Numbered from the stretch's first letter, positions 44,124-54,429 are shown. The stretch: 64,000 nt of DNA from JAWXBR01 sp034440235 (GCA_034440235.1 JAWXBR010000054.1:81587-145586); one strand, 5' to 3'. The notes: generated by a model not told the origin, from the letters alone. A program made the numbers and translations.

Positions 44124-44975
44124 ATGCTCCCCCAATACGCCAGTAGATTCGACATGATGAACTACAAAGCGGCACCTGAGTATTTCCTTTCTCTCGAGCA
44201 GGAACAGATCATTCAGGATTTGTCGGTTCGCATTGCTGACGAGTTTATTCCCGACATGAGTAAGCACATTACGAATGCGCAGACGCTCGATGAATTACAA
44301 GAACTTCGTGAACACTTTGAGGCCGTGTCGTTGGAGTTCAGACGTCAGCGTCAGCTCGTTCCTTTAGAGGGACAACTATATCAGTATAGATGGCTCCTAG
44401 GTGAGACTTATGGTACTACTGATAGACCGAAAGAACTCCAGGTAGTTGACAACAACAGGCCTAGGAAGTTGAGCCTATTGGGAAATCACTGGGACGCCAC
44501 AGTCCTAGCAAGGGAAAACCTCACACGTTTCATCGAGGCTATACCGACGCTAGTAGACAGTCTAGACGCACGCGAACGCGAACTAAAACTGGGTCCAAAT
44601 GCACCTACACCTTATCGCGAACTTGGGCTACTTCTACGCCTATTTCCGGTTGATCAGCTGATGTCCATAGGCCAGGTTTTAGAAGACCGTGCTGGGACCG
44701 CCGATTTACGTCCGTTAAATATGACAAATGCGGCAATCATATTGAACGAGCTACGCGACCGAATGGATTTCGAGGTGCGTGCTGGATGTAAGATGCATTT
44801 CACTCATCAGAAAGGGACAACTAAATAGTTTGGCCCTGATCGTGAGCCGCGAGACTATGTTTTGATACTTGCTACCAACTACTTCATTAGACCCGCTCCA
44901 GACCTTGTGAAATGGATGGCTGACCTGAAGGTTATGGACGAGCTCATTGCCCGTGAACAATTGCTCAAACGCTGA
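44124..44975 (+). pseudogene. Hypothetical protein gene with in-frame TAG
   Basis: 234 residues to a TAG at 44826-44828, then the same frame continues for 48 more protein-like codons (FGPDREPRDYVLILATNYF ... ELIAREQLLKR) to a TGA at 44975. The continuation suggests a nonsense mutation in a 283-residue protein. Alpha-rich, no family recognised (LRRQRQLVPLEG-like and LRLFPVDQLMSIG segments). First gene behind the tRNA, so possibly part of the integrated element. Confidence 0.55.
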
Positions 44976-45195
44976 TACTTTGCGGCGACATCCGAACTAA
45001 CGGACGGGCATAGTACATCGTAGCAGTTCCAATATCCCTTCCATATGCTTACAATGCCGAAGGCCGTTGAAAGGGGCCTTATAGTGGCGGTGTATGTATG
45101 AAAGCCTGTAAAGGCACCCACTCAGTGTCAAGCAAGGTTCATTCTAAATTAGTTGGTTGAATCATACTCCGTCGCCATAAATAAAGTCCGGTACC

Positions 45196-45330
45196 CGTAA
45201 CGGTTTGCAGCTATAAGAAGTTAGTGATTACGAAGCACAAAACTGTCGGAAACCACAAAACTTTAGACGAAGCACCAAGCTTCATTTAACCACTGCAGCC
45301 CGCGCCAATTTCTTAGCGGTGCTGTTAGCA
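45196..45330 (-). repeat. attC-like recombination site (degenerate)
   Basis: On the minus strand this runs from TGCTAACAGC, 8 nt behind the hydrolase stop, to TGCAAACCGTTACG. The two ends fold on each other: TAAC-A-GC...GCTA.AGAA against TAAC-GGTTT-GC...GCTATAAGAA. The outer boxes deviate from the RYYYAAC / GTTRRRY consensus, but ends and spacing parallel the better site at 57.8 kb, and position directly behind a stop codon is that of a gene cassette. The 509-bp stretch 44829-45337 holds otherwise only the extension of the previous gene. Confidence 0.4.
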
Positions 45331-45337
45331 GAAGTTT

Positions 45338-46738
45338 CTATTTCGTTTGTGTTTGTAACCACTTTAATATTTCATTTAAAGCTGTCGGTGAGAAAGTCTG
45401 TTCAATTGTCGCATATTCTTCTGGTGAACCTGTTTTACATTCTTGAAACAAGTGATTTAAATTTGGTAATTCTATTATTGTTACTTTTTTATTTCCACCT
45501 TTTGTCAATGCTTTTTCTATTGCTTCCAAATTTTCTTTTGGTGGCACTTGTAAATCTTTTTCTCCATTGATTGCTAAAACTGGGCATTTCACTTTTTCCA
45601 AAGCTGGTGCAGGATTATACTTTATAAAATATTGCATCCAAGGATTAGCAATTTGTTTGACTTGTAATTTTACAAAATCTTCATCGCTCATTCCTTGTGG
45701 TTTTTTAGAATTTGGATTGTCTTTTAATGACTGCATAATGTAGATAGTCAAGTCATTATTTAATTGTTCTAGATTTATTGATTTGTTTGCAATATCAAAT
45801 GTTTTTCTATTCTCAATTTCATTTTTTTGTAAATCTTCCTCGCTAATTCCTGATGCTTTTCCAATTAATTTTTGTTGTAGTAAAAGTATTTGGTCGCCTT
45901 CAATTCCTGTACCTGCCAATAAAACTATAAATGCTACATCTTTTGATTTACTAGCAACCATTGGTGCAATCAATCCGCCTTCACTATGTCCAATCAAACC
46001 AATTTTCTTTTTATTTATTTCTTTCCTTGTCTTCAAATATGAAATTGCACTTTCTACATCTGTTGCAAAGTCGGCAGAAGTAGCAGTTTTAAAGTCACCC
46101 TTTGATAATGCTGTTCCTCGGTCATCATAACGTAAAACTGCAATTCCATTTTTTGTTAAATAGTCAGATAAAACAAGGAATGGTTTGTGTCCTAATAATT
46201 CTTCATCTCTGTTTTGTGGACCACTTCCACTTATTAATATCACAACAGGAAACACACCGTCTTTTTTGGGTAATGTCAATGTTCCTGCTAAACTAATTCC
46301 GGCATTTTTATTTTCAAAAGTTATGTCTTCTGAATAGTAAGAATATGGTTTTGTTGGTTCTTGCGGTCTTACAAGTTTTTCTTTTTCAATAACTTCGTTT
46401 GATAAATTCATTGGAAAGGATTGTCCACCTTGTTTGAACGTCCCAACTATAATGTTGTCTTTACCCAATGTTCCTTCATATTCAATTTTTGCATTTGCAA
46501 TTGTGATTTTTAAAATTGAATTTTCAAAACTTGTAGTTGTCGTAGGAATTCCTTTTGCTCCTTGGTCTGGACTGTCCATTGTTGAACTTACACCATTGTC
46601 TGTTTTGGTGATATTGAACACAAGTCTCATTTGTGTTCCTTGAACTTTTAATGCTCCATTCCATTGTCCTATAATATCTTGTCCAAAAACGGTCAAAGAG
46701 AAAAGACTTGTCAATAATATTAATGTTATTTTTTTCAT
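45338..46738 (-). CDS. Secreted alpha/beta hydrolase (AT-rich, acquired)
   Basis: 466 residues. Lys-rich signal peptide MKKITLILLTSLFSLTVFGQ, then an N-terminal beta domain (20-130) and an alpha/beta hydrolase domain: VVILISGSGPQNRDEELLGH, GIAVLRYDDRGTALSKGDF, nucleophile elbow GLIGHSEGGLIAP, and a C-terminal LPNLNHLFQ with the catalytic His. This is the Bacteroidetes S33-type esterase/peptidase arrangement. Codon use is clearly more AT-rich than the backbone. Start lies 1 nt behind the DUF5808 gene stop, and the stop is followed by an attC-like site, so the pair looks like one gene cassette. Confidence 0.85.
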   Translation of the reverse strand: MKKITLILLTSLFSLTVFGQDIIGQWNGALKVQGTQMRLVFNITKTDNGVSSTMDSPDQGAKGIPTTTTSFENSILKITIANAKIEYEGTLGKDNIIVGTFKQGGQSFPMNLSNEVIEKEKLVRPQEPTKPYSYYSEDITFENKNAGISLAGTLTLPKKDGVFPVVILISGSGPQNRDEELLGHKPFLVLSDYLTKNGIAVLRYDDRGTALSKGDFKTATSADFATDVESAISYLKTRKEINKKKIGLIGHSEGGLIAPMVASKSKDVAFIVLLAGTGIEGDQILLLQQKLIGKASGISEEDLQKNEIENRKTFDIANKSINLEQLNNDLTIYIMQSLKDNPNSKKPQGMSDEDFVKLQVKQIANPWMQYFIKYNPAPALEKVKCPVLAINGEKDLQVPPKENLEAIEKALTKGGNKKVTIIELPNLNHLFQECKTGSPEEYATIEQTFSPTALNEILKWLQTQTK

Positions 46739-46739
46739 T

Positions 46740-46973
46740 TTAAAGTGATTTTAAGTATTGGGATATTGTGTAAATAATGGCCAGAACAGCAACTAATGCA
46801 ACTATCGAAATTGGATTTGCAATATTTACTGTCCAACCTAAATATTTATTCCGTTTAGGCGTAAAAATTCTTTTGTCGGATTTGTTGAAATAAAAAATTC
46901 CCCACTTCCAATATTTGGGGTCTTTGTGCCATTTTTCAAATGTTTCCTTTGTTGGTTTTTCTTCAGTTGTCAT
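46740..46973 (-). CDS. Small DUF5808-like membrane protein
   Basis: 77 residues from the ATG at 46973. DPKYWKWGIFYFNKSDKRIF followed by TPKRNKYLGWTVNIANP matches the DUF5808 pattern; a membrane helix fills the C-terminus. AT-rich like the hydrolase and one base upstream of it. A longer frame to 47078 exists but lacks family similarity. Confidence 0.75.
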   Translation of the reverse strand: MTTEEKPTKETFEKWHKDPKYWKWGIFYFNKSDKRIFTPKRNKYLGWTVNIANPISIVALVAVLAIIYTISQYLKSL

Positions 46974-47363
46974 AATTCTATTTTTTATTTGTCGGTTTGG
47001 TAAAATTTCTGCTAACTCACTTATAATCGCAACATCTTCTCTCTTATACAACACATTTGTGTTGGATAAGCCTGACAAATGCAGAGTATATTTTCGAGGC
47101 TGACTTAATAGATCGCCAGAGAGTCATCAGAAGTTTTGGAGAGCTTGCTTGCCTTCGTAGGCATAAAATTCATTAGGCCGGCGGCTTGCACTACTCACGT
47201 GAGATGGGTCATGCAAAGTCTATCATTCGTTCAAGTGCAAAGATAGTTAACGGCTCATTCCAGCGTTGACTCTATTTGAGTGGGAACCCTCCCTGCCAAC
47301 GATTCTGTGTACACAAAGCGTAGTGTAATTTAAGCTACAAATTGAGGTCGTACAGGAGGCAGG

Positions 47364-47774
47364 ATGAAGACCGAAGCAATCGTTGTCAATGGCACGTTGG
47401 ATCGTGTAGAACAACGCAGTACGGAAGTGGTACAGAAGACAGGTCGTCGCACGTTTAGTGCGGAATACATCAAAGCAATTCTGCAAGAGCTTGATACATG
47501 CAAGCACGGAGAGTCGGGCAGAATTCTACGGCGCGAGGGATTGTACAGTAAGCAGGTTGCTCAGTGGAGGAAGCAACGCAACAGTGTCGTCGCTGTTCCG
47601 AAGCGCGGCCCGAAGGCAACGATGAGTCCTGATACGAAACAGGAGCTTGCACGGTTGACGCGTGAGAACGCCCGACTGCAGCGCAAGCTTGAGCACGCCG
47701 AGCTCATCATCGAGGTCCAAAAAAAAGTGTCGCAACTGCTGGGAGTAACCGAGTTACAGGACGAGGAGCGTTGA
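47364..47774 (+). CDS. IS3-family transposase OrfA
   Basis: 136 residues with AGGAGG 6 nt before the ATG. Helix-turn-helix in FSAEYIKAILQELD...GLYSKQVAQWRKQ, then a leucine-zipper-like coiled coil (ELARLTRENARLQRKLEHAE). Binds the ends and partners OrfB. The stop overlaps the OrfB ATG (TGATG). Confidence 0.85.
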   Translation: MKTEAIVVNGTLDRVEQRSTEVVQKTGRRTFSAEYIKAILQELDTCKHGESGRILRREGLYSKQVAQWRKQRNSVVAVPKRGPKATMSPDTKQELARLTRENARLQRKLEHAELIIEVQKKVSQLLGVTELQDEER

Positions 47775-48785
47775 TGGACGAGATCACAACCCTTGGCCAA
47801 CGCGTTGGCATCCGTCGGGCATGCAAGGAACTGGCTATGCCACGCACGACATACTATGCACGGCTCACACCACGCGTACAGACGGAGCGCAAACCACGAC
47901 CGCGACCTGCACGTGCACTTAGCGAGGAAGAGAAAACACAAGCCATCGAACTGCTCACGTGCGAACAGTACGTCGATCAATCTCCAGGCACGATCGTCGC
48001 AAGTATGCTGGACAAGGGTTCGTACCTCTGTAGTGAGCGTACCTTCTATCGTGTGCTTGCATTACTCACGCAGGCTCGTGATCGTCGGCGCACTGCACGG
48101 CATCCGGCGTACAGCAAACCCGAGCTCGTAGCACACGAACCCTGTGAGGTCTGGACGTGGGATATCACGAAGCTCAAGACTGCACAGAAAGGCGCGTACT
48201 ACAACCTGTATGTCATGCTCGACATGTTCAGTCGCCGCCCTGGTCGTGGGCTGGCTGCTGGCCTACCGTGAACAGGAAGACCTGGCCTGTCTGTTGATCG
48301 ATCAGGCGTGTGCACGCGAAGGCATTCTGCCCGAGCAGCTCACCATTCATGCGGACAATGGATCCGTGATGCGATCGGGTGATGTGAGTGATCTGTACGT
48401 CAAACTCTGCATCACGAAAAGCCACTCACGACCGTACTGCTCCAATGACAATCCGTACAGCGAGAGCCAGTTCAAAACCATGAAGTATTCACCTGCATTT
48501 CCTGAGCGCTTCGAAAGCATCGAACATGCTCGGGCATTCTGCACGGAATTCTTCGACGCCTACAACTACCACATGTATCATTCAGGTCTGGCGATGCTCA
48601 CGCCTGCAATGGTGCATCACGCAGAAGCCGACCTCGTCATTCGTAAGCGCCAGAAGGTGCTGACAACGGCATTCTCCGCACATCCTGAACGATTTGTCAA
48701 CGGTAGTCCGAAGCACCACCTTGTGCCGGTGTCTGTCTGGGTTAACAAACCTGTTGAAGATCCAAAAGAAGTGTTAAATTCTTGA
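47774..48785 (+). pseudogene. IS3-family transposase OrfB, frameshifted
   Basis: HTH region and integrase core. The first catalytic Asp is in WTWDITKLK. Then the frame shifts by +1 near 48231-48243, in CGCCGCCCTGG, and continues in another frame with VVGWLLAYREQED, the second Asp in HADNGS and the Glu in YSESQFKTMK. Removing one C from the CCC run restores a single protein of about 336 residues. The shift lies inside the catalytic core, unlike the programmed frameshift between orfA and orfB of IS3 elements. Confidence 0.85.
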
Positions 48786-48871
48786 ATCAATGTGTTCAGA
48801 TATCGTTGGCAGGTACCGAATGGTATTCGACTAGCTAGCACGAAGAGCGAGAAGATTGGGTCGTAGTACAG

Positions 48872-51370
48872 TTATACTAAATCTGCCACATGCCCATAGT
48901 ATTCTTCAATAAATCTGCTTAGTGTAGCATTTTCATCGGAAGTCAGTGAGAGAGCCGTAAGTGCGCCGTTGTGAATTGCTTTTGCAACCGCTGACCCTAT
49001 CATGTCACTAGCTTTGCTGTCGATATTATTTCTCGACACATCGGGGATAACCTTGCGTGAATGAATATTCGCAACAATTGAAACAATCTCAAATACCCCT
49101 GCCGTTATTGGGATCCGATATTTGAAATCCTTTATGAGGACGTTTCTTATGAATAATTCCCACCTATTATCATCTGGCCTCCAGTAATGGTGTACGTTGT
49201 CATTAGTCTCGAAGGGGAGGTATAGCTCGTTTATTCGCCCTTCAAATAGTGATTTTGTTTTTTCAAACGCTCTTGTCGTGCATTCCTTCGAATGACCTAA
49301 CGCCACCAAATCTGCGAACCCTAGATTGTCAAACAAGTAATCACCCTTACTCAAGGTTTGAGTAATAAGTTGACTTTGATTTTCCTGTGGCACGATGATT
49401 GATATCCAAGTCATGTCACGGTCCATTTTCTCAATTACTTCTTCGACATCATTTTCGGTGAATTTCAACCCATTCAGGTAATCACGCTCCGTATCTCCAT
49501 CTACTAGCGGTATAGCCAGATACTTGATTTCATTGCCGTTCAAGTAGTCTGATATTCTTAGACTTGAATAGTCATCTACTTCAACCAGTCCATCTTCATC
49601 GTCGTATCGGTAGAGGGTGCCATAAAAGTCAATTTCTTCAAACTTTGAAATAAAGCGACTCCGTCGCTTGATGAAAGCTAGCCCTTCAAAATCGATGAGA
49701 TAATCACGAAGTTGAATTGGTACGAGGCTACCTTTCTCAGGTACTGTACGCTCAATTGGATTTGATACCGGATGCACGACCTTCTCCATTCTGTCTATTA
49801 ACTCAAATTCAATTCCATCGGTTATAAAGTATTTCATTAGGAAGGCTTTCACAGCTTGTACTTTGTGCTCAAACGCCTTAATGAACTCCGTGTAGCTTAA
49901 GATTACTTCAGTTCCGTCAAACTCAAGGTCTTCGACTTCTGTCAATGAGGTCCACTCATTTCCACTTTCTAACTGTATCAGATACTTGTTGCGTGAACGG
50001 TAGTGCCTAGTTGCGACCATCACCTCACTTGACAGCATGAAGCATGCAAGGAATCCGATGCCATAGTTACCAATTGGCTTATACTCGTGTTCTTTAAGAA
50101 TAAACTCTCGCGATTTATAATACGAGACACCTATGTTGAGAAAATGCTTTTTGATGATCGCCATCGACATTCCCGTGCCGTTATCTTTAACAATGGCTTG
50201 GTTTCTACTTTTATCGAGGATAACCTTAATTTTTGGACGGTATTCATCTTGTCCAAATTCGTAGCTCTGAGCCTCTATTTCCTGTCGTAGCTTACACGAA
50301 TCGATCGAATTTTGAATCAATTCTCTTAAGCCTAGTGTCTTGTCTCCATAGATTTTCTCGCCCATTAATAAGGAACTGATTGCCTTGAATTCGAGCGTCA
50401 TTCTGTAGTCCGAAAATGTGTAGCCGATTGGGGTAATGAACACGTCAGGCTTATCATTAAAGAATAGTGCGTATCGGTCTGCCATTCCCGCCACTAACTC
50501 GATTGCATCCGTGAATTCACTTTCTACCCAGCTTGCATAAACAAGGATTTTTCTATGAATGCCAGCACTATTTGACTCTCCATGAAAGACGATTCTTTTC
50601 TGTGACGTTGTGGGATTGACGACAATCTTCTTGTTATTTGATATCGTGAAATTCTGTTTCCACTCTGCATTGCTAATCCCCTGAGGATCGATCAGTTTGT
50701 ACAGACGATATGGCGTCCGATTACTATCAATATCTAGTATATCTGCGAGCCTAAGTATACATGCGACGTATTGTGAATTATATGGGTAATCACCTTTTAC
50801 GCTATGCAGGTTCAACCTTTGACGTATCCAATCGAAGCCCTCGGTGTGTGATTCGCAGATCAGTGCTAGATCCACATTAAAGTCTATTGATGATAATCCG
50901 GGTATTGTAAATCTTCCTTTCAATACTTCGCGTATGTACTTAGCAGACAGAGATGCATGAATCATTCTCACATACTCTTGAAGCGCGATCGTTTCATCGC
51001 CGCTGCACAATGTCTTCATTGCCGAGTATTTCGCACTGCTATGAACGAAAGCACCCGATTTGATGTCGTCAATATCGACTTGACTAACTGCCATACCGAT
51101 GTCGTGCAAAAGCGCAGAGTAAATAAGTAAAGCAATTTCGAGGTCACTGAGCTTTGTGTAGTCTTCGACGATTTCGCTCATGTACTCGATCACCCTAAAA
51201 GAGTGACTTGTGTCGTGAAGTGTATAGTGGGGGAATACATGTGGAATTCGGGTGTTAAGGACATCCTTGATTTCATTGTAAACCTCCACTATATGCGGTG
51301 CAAAGGGACTACACACGCTAAGAAGATGCTTGAACAACGTTAAATCTTGCAGTCCTTGTGTTGGGTTCAT
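48872..51370 (-). CDS. HD-domain plus Hsp90-type ATPase protein
   Basis: 832 residues. The N-terminal part (about 45-215) has an HD-type phosphohydrolase arrangement: H52-D-x2-H56, the SALLHD pair H89-D90 and RLADILDID at 207-215. The middle carries a GHKL ATPase of the HtpG/Hsp90 kind: LRELIQNSIDSC (348-359) with the N-box, DNGTGMS (396-402), and the lid GNYGIGFLA (434-442). The C-terminal 300 residues are unassigned. No signal or membrane segment, so cytosolic. Follows the RloC-like gene after 81 bp on the same strand. Proteins joining HD and Hsp90-like ATPase domains occur in defence regions, but the role of this one is unknown. Confidence 0.8.
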   Translation of the reverse strand: MNPTQGLQDLTLFKHLLSVCSPFAPHIVEVYNEIKDVLNTRIPHVFPHYTLHDTSHSFRVIEYMSEIVEDYTKLSDLEIALLIYSALLHDIGMAVSQVDIDDIKSGAFVHSSAKYSAMKTLCSGDETIALQEYVRMIHASLSAKYIREVLKGRFTIPGLSSIDFNVDLALICESHTEGFDWIRQRLNLHSVKGDYPYNSQYVACILRLADILDIDSNRTPYRLYKLIDPQGISNAEWKQNFTISNNKKIVVNPTTSQKRIVFHGESNSAGIHRKILVYASWVESEFTDAIELVAGMADRYALFFNDKPDVFITPIGYTFSDYRMTLEFKAISSLLMGEKIYGDKTLGLRELIQNSIDSCKLRQEIEAQSYEFGQDEYRPKIKVILDKSRNQAIVKDNGTGMSMAIIKKHFLNIGVSYYKSREFILKEHEYKPIGNYGIGFLACFMLSSEVMVATRHYRSRNKYLIQLESGNEWTSLTEVEDLEFDGTEVILSYTEFIKAFEHKVQAVKAFLMKYFITDGIEFELIDRMEKVVHPVSNPIERTVPEKGSLVPIQLRDYLIDFEGLAFIKRRSRFISKFEEIDFYGTLYRYDDEDGLVEVDDYSSLRISDYLNGNEIKYLAIPLVDGDTERDYLNGLKFTENDVEEVIEKMDRDMTWISIIVPQENQSQLITQTLSKGDYLFDNLGFADLVALGHSKECTTRAFEKTKSLFEGRINELYLPFETNDNVHHYWRPDDNRWELFIRNVLIKDFKYRIPITAGVFEIVSIVANIHSRKVIPDVSRNNIDSKASDMIGSAVAKAIHNGALTALSLTSDENATLSRFIEEYYGHVADLV

Positions 51371-51451
51371 AAATGAAATGTAAAACAGCCTGTGATGTGA
51401 AATAGATTCTTTGTCGTCGGCCTGTGTAGTCCTGAAATCGCCTTGGAGATA

Positions 51452-54118
51452 CTACCCAATTGCGGGTCGATCGACTGATATCGCTAGCTTGCGTTCCTCA
51501 TCGATCCGACTCCGTGCTTTCTTGCATGCTTTCACAAACTCCTGAAGCTGGTCCATGTCGCGAAGAAAGTCACTAGGCGAAGGGCGGTGGACATTGGACG
51601 CTGTAGACATGGCATGACCCAGCATCCACTTCGAACAATTCGACATATTGATGTGAATTGTTTTGTATTGATCAGTGGTTACTTCAACCTCACGCAGACT
51701 CTGAGTTTTAATGTCACTTGAATGTCTTACAATCACTTTGTTCAGCAATACTTCTTCGATTGCTGTTTCCCAGGCCTCTCTGAGCAGACTATATGTGATA
51801 GCTGCCTTACAATCATATGCATTTTGATCATCGGTGTACAGCGCCTGGAACGACTTTAGGCGTTCCCTTAAGGATTCAATCCGATTCACGACTGGCATTG
51901 CATGCCAAGGAAGTCCTTTTTGACTCAAACCAACTACATAGCTTTGACAACTGACGGTCAGCGCATTGAATCCTACTTGCGTTGATTCCGCGTTTGACTG
52001 TAGGTCTAAGAGAAATGCTATATCGTGGGTAAAAATAATTACTTGGCGACGTTCAGCCTCACGCGCAAGCCTAGCAGCTACAGTCCTACGATAGCGATGA
52101 TCGAGTGAACTAACCGGATCGTCTAGAATAATAGGACAAGAATGATCTCCTGAGATTACCTCAGATAGAAAGCCAGCCAAAGCCACTACTCTTACTTCTC
52201 CCTCGCTAAGGACATTCGACAAATCTGGGTTTAGTCCACTTCTTACACCGTCAAGTCCAAGTTTGTGATGGGTCTCACCTGCGACTCCGATTGGACGTAT
52301 GTTTAGAGGAATTTGCTGCGCCCCGAGGGCTAAGAGTTCGGCTTGTATCATTTCGTTCAGGTTCGGCGTTAAGGCATCCTTAATGATACTCTTACCCTTC
52401 CTCGTAATCTGCGTCGTATCTAAAGCTGCAATGGCTTGGTCAAAATTGTATTTTGCATGTAACGCGGTCTTGTATTTGAGAAAGCTGAGAAGGTTTGTGA
52501 AGTAGGATTGGCGCGCTGCAAGTTCCGCTTTCTCTAATTTGAGACTCGCCATCTGTTCCGGTTGTGAATTCTTTTCAGCACTCACCGCATCCCTTTCCAG
52601 CGTATCAATTAGTTTGTCCAGTTCTATCGTTGGATTTGTAGAAAGCGTTTGAAATTCATTGACCACCTGCCGATCCAATTGTAACAATACTTGTGCGTGC
52701 CGAATGATAAGTTCATCTAGGTAGGTCTTGGTTGATTTAGCAGCAGTCGCGTTCAATTGCGTTATTTCGGCTATTGTATCATTGCAGGCTCCAGCCGCAG
52801 GATGCATAACAAGTTTATTCACAACCTCAATTACGGATTGAAGCAAAACCTCTGCGGCACGCAGCTTCACCTTGGTTTCTTGGTCCACAAATGTTCGAAA
52901 ACGACTCAGGCGATCCTTCCCCTCTTCGTCCAGTAGCTGCATGCAGAAGACACACCTGCTCGCGTCACCAACAAACGGAAAATCCAGACTTGGGTATGCC
53001 TGGGCCACTGAGTATTCTTTTGCAGCTTGGTATAGCATTTCCCAAGCTGTCTGACCTGCACCACTTAATGGTTCATCATCCAGTCCTTCAATAGAAAGGA
53101 TTTTTACAGCGTTCTCGGCTTCGTTGACTTGTACGACTAACAAATTGTGCGCAGTTACTGCGTCATCGGAAAGATTGTGGACAAGCTCGAATACATAGTC
53201 GCGCAGATGTTTTATTCTTTGCACTAAACTGCGCGTAGACAGCACTACCTTGGCAGGATCGTTCAATTCCGCCAGAGCAATCTGGTTCGCCACAGCAATC
53301 AATCGTTCCGAGTCAATCAGCGTCCAGTTCGCGAGGCTCGTTAGCTCATCCTCAGTCGTCGCGTGAGTGATCTCGTTCACAGACCGCCCAGTAGTTGTGT
53401 CCATCGCAATGTCAGAATACGAGGGCAATGAGGGATCCGGAGCCAGAGACCCCAACTGGGCTCTGAGCCAACTCATTAACCTCGCTAGTTCCTCAAAGAC
53501 ATGGGCGCCATATGGCAGATATATGATATCGTTCTTCTCATCGACGATCACCCGCGCACATTTCGAATCGAATACTGTGACGTTCATAAGGATGTCTGGA
53601 CTGGCGATACCGTCCTGCCATCGGTATTCTTTGTCCAAACCCTCATCCTGGCAATAAACTATGGTTGCTGCCGCAGGCAACACCGAACCCTCGTCAAATA
53701 TGTTCGGCAGAATAGTTTCTTTTGTGTCTCGGGCTCGACACGCTCGTTTGAGCACACGGGCATAGCCTGATTTGCCGGAACCGTTCTCACCATATATGAC
53801 CGTCAATCCCGCGTGGCCAAATGGAATGAATGAACCGTCAGAAATCATGTTAATGCTTCGAAGGTCCTTTAGTGCTTTGAGTGTTACGTTTGATCTGACA
53901 ACAGGCGCGCCGGAGACCTGTCCCAAACTCACGCGAAGAGGAGGTACATTGATTGTGGCATAAGCACTTAGGCCATGCGCGTTCAATACCATGGACAAGA
54001 GGTCTTGTCTGTCATTATCCGTTAATTCGGAGAACGTGAGCAGGCGGCGAACGGCGTCACTCATCCATGCAGGAGTGTCTTCCGCTGCCCATTTGATTAT
54101 CGAGTCCAATGCGCTCAA
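51452..54118 (-). CDS. RloC-like AAA_13 ATPase with possible anticodon-nuclease tail
   Basis: 888 residues. Walker A GENGSGKS at 110-117 in the AAA_13 context (GYARVLKRACRARD), a long coiled-coil middle with a CVFC pair (389-392) resembling a zinc hook, signature LSEGE at 637-641, Walker B CPIILDDPVSSLD at 661-673 and H-loop IIFTHD near 694. The C-terminal domain has R780-x3-E784 and, 51 residues on, H835 in WMLGHA, compatible with the Arg-Glu-His triad of the tRNA anticodon nucleases PrrC and RloC, though the spacing is longer than in PrrC. RloC uses ATP and a zinc hook to sense DNA damage and cuts tRNA. The nuclease assignment is inference. Upstream partner of the HD-Hsp90 gene. Confidence 0.8.
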   Translation of the reverse strand: MSALDSIIKWAAEDTPAWMSDAVRRLLTFSELTDNDRQDLLSMVLNAHGLSAYATINVPPLRVSLGQVSGAPVVRSNVTLKALKDLRSINMISDGSFIPFGHAGLTVIYGENGSGKSGYARVLKRACRARDTKETILPNIFDEGSVLPAAATIVYCQDEGLDKEYRWQDGIASPDILMNVTVFDSKCARVIVDEKNDIIYLPYGAHVFEELARLMSWLRAQLGSLAPDPSLPSYSDIAMDTTTGRSVNEITHATTEDELTSLANWTLIDSERLIAVANQIALAELNDPAKVVLSTRSLVQRIKHLRDYVFELVHNLSDDAVTAHNLLVVQVNEAENAVKILSIEGLDDEPLSGAGQTAWEMLYQAAKEYSVAQAYPSLDFPFVGDASRCVFCMQLLDEEGKDRLSRFRTFVDQETKVKLRAAEVLLQSVIEVVNKLVMHPAAGACNDTIAEITQLNATAAKSTKTYLDELIIRHAQVLLQLDRQVVNEFQTLSTNPTIELDKLIDTLERDAVSAEKNSQPEQMASLKLEKAELAARQSYFTNLLSFLKYKTALHAKYNFDQAIAALDTTQITRKGKSIIKDALTPNLNEMIQAELLALGAQQIPLNIRPIGVAGETHHKLGLDGVRSGLNPDLSNVLSEGEVRVVALAGFLSEVISGDHSCPIILDDPVSSLDHRYRRTVAARLAREAERRQVIIFTHDIAFLLDLQSNAESTQVGFNALTVSCQSYVVGLSQKGLPWHAMPVVNRIESLRERLKSFQALYTDDQNAYDCKAAITYSLLREAWETAIEEVLLNKVIVRHSSDIKTQSLREVEVTTDQYKTIHINMSNCSKWMLGHAMSTASNVHRPSPSDFLRDMDQLQEFVKACKKARSRIDEERKLAISVDRPAIG

Positions 54119-54144
54119 TGTGTGCCTACGATTAATGAACCTAA

Positions 54145-54405
54145 TTTGGGATTAAGTCTATAGACTGGAAACGTCGGACAAAAGTACCCCCTTCCACTAG
54201 TCCTCAAGATCAGTATCGTCTACATATTACGCCTGAACGCAGAGATTTGACAGCATTCCTTGATGACGCTGATAAAGAAAGCGATCTCAGCGCCGACACA
54301 TGTAACACGTACCAGATTCATAGAAACTTCGGACTTCAGGTCTTTGACCCTATTGATCATTACGACCTAGCTACTTTCGCTAGCTATTACGCAATGACAG
54401 CCTAA
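54145..54405 (+). pseudogene. Possible gene remnant without start codon
   Basis: Between TAA at 54142 and TAA at 54403 the plus strand has 86 open codons reading WKRRTKVPPSTSPQDQYRL, then ERRDLTAFLDDADKESDLS and DPIDHYDLATFASYYAMTA. Codon composition looks protein-like, but there is no ATG or GTG. Most likely the 3' end of a decayed gene. Otherwise 54119-54429 holds nothing I can name. Confidence 0.3.
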
Positions 54406-54429
54406 AACACAACGTATCGGAAAGTTACC

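Larger units (their letters stand above)
47292..48813 (+). mobile_element. IS3-like insertion sequence
   Basis: Inverted repeats CCTGCCAACGAT (47292-47303) and ATCGTTGGCAGG (48802-48813) enclose orfA and orfB. Similarity of the ends continues inward (CTG..ACACA on both sides). No obvious target duplication flanks them, so the true ends may differ by a few bases. GC-rich compared with the AT-rich genes to its left. Probably immobile now because orfB is frameshifted. Confidence 0.8.

Noticed and set aside
47771..48271. Programmed frameshifting as the reason for the split in IS3 orfB
   Set aside because: IS3 elements use a -1 shift between orfA and orfB; here the shift is +1 inside the catalytic core.
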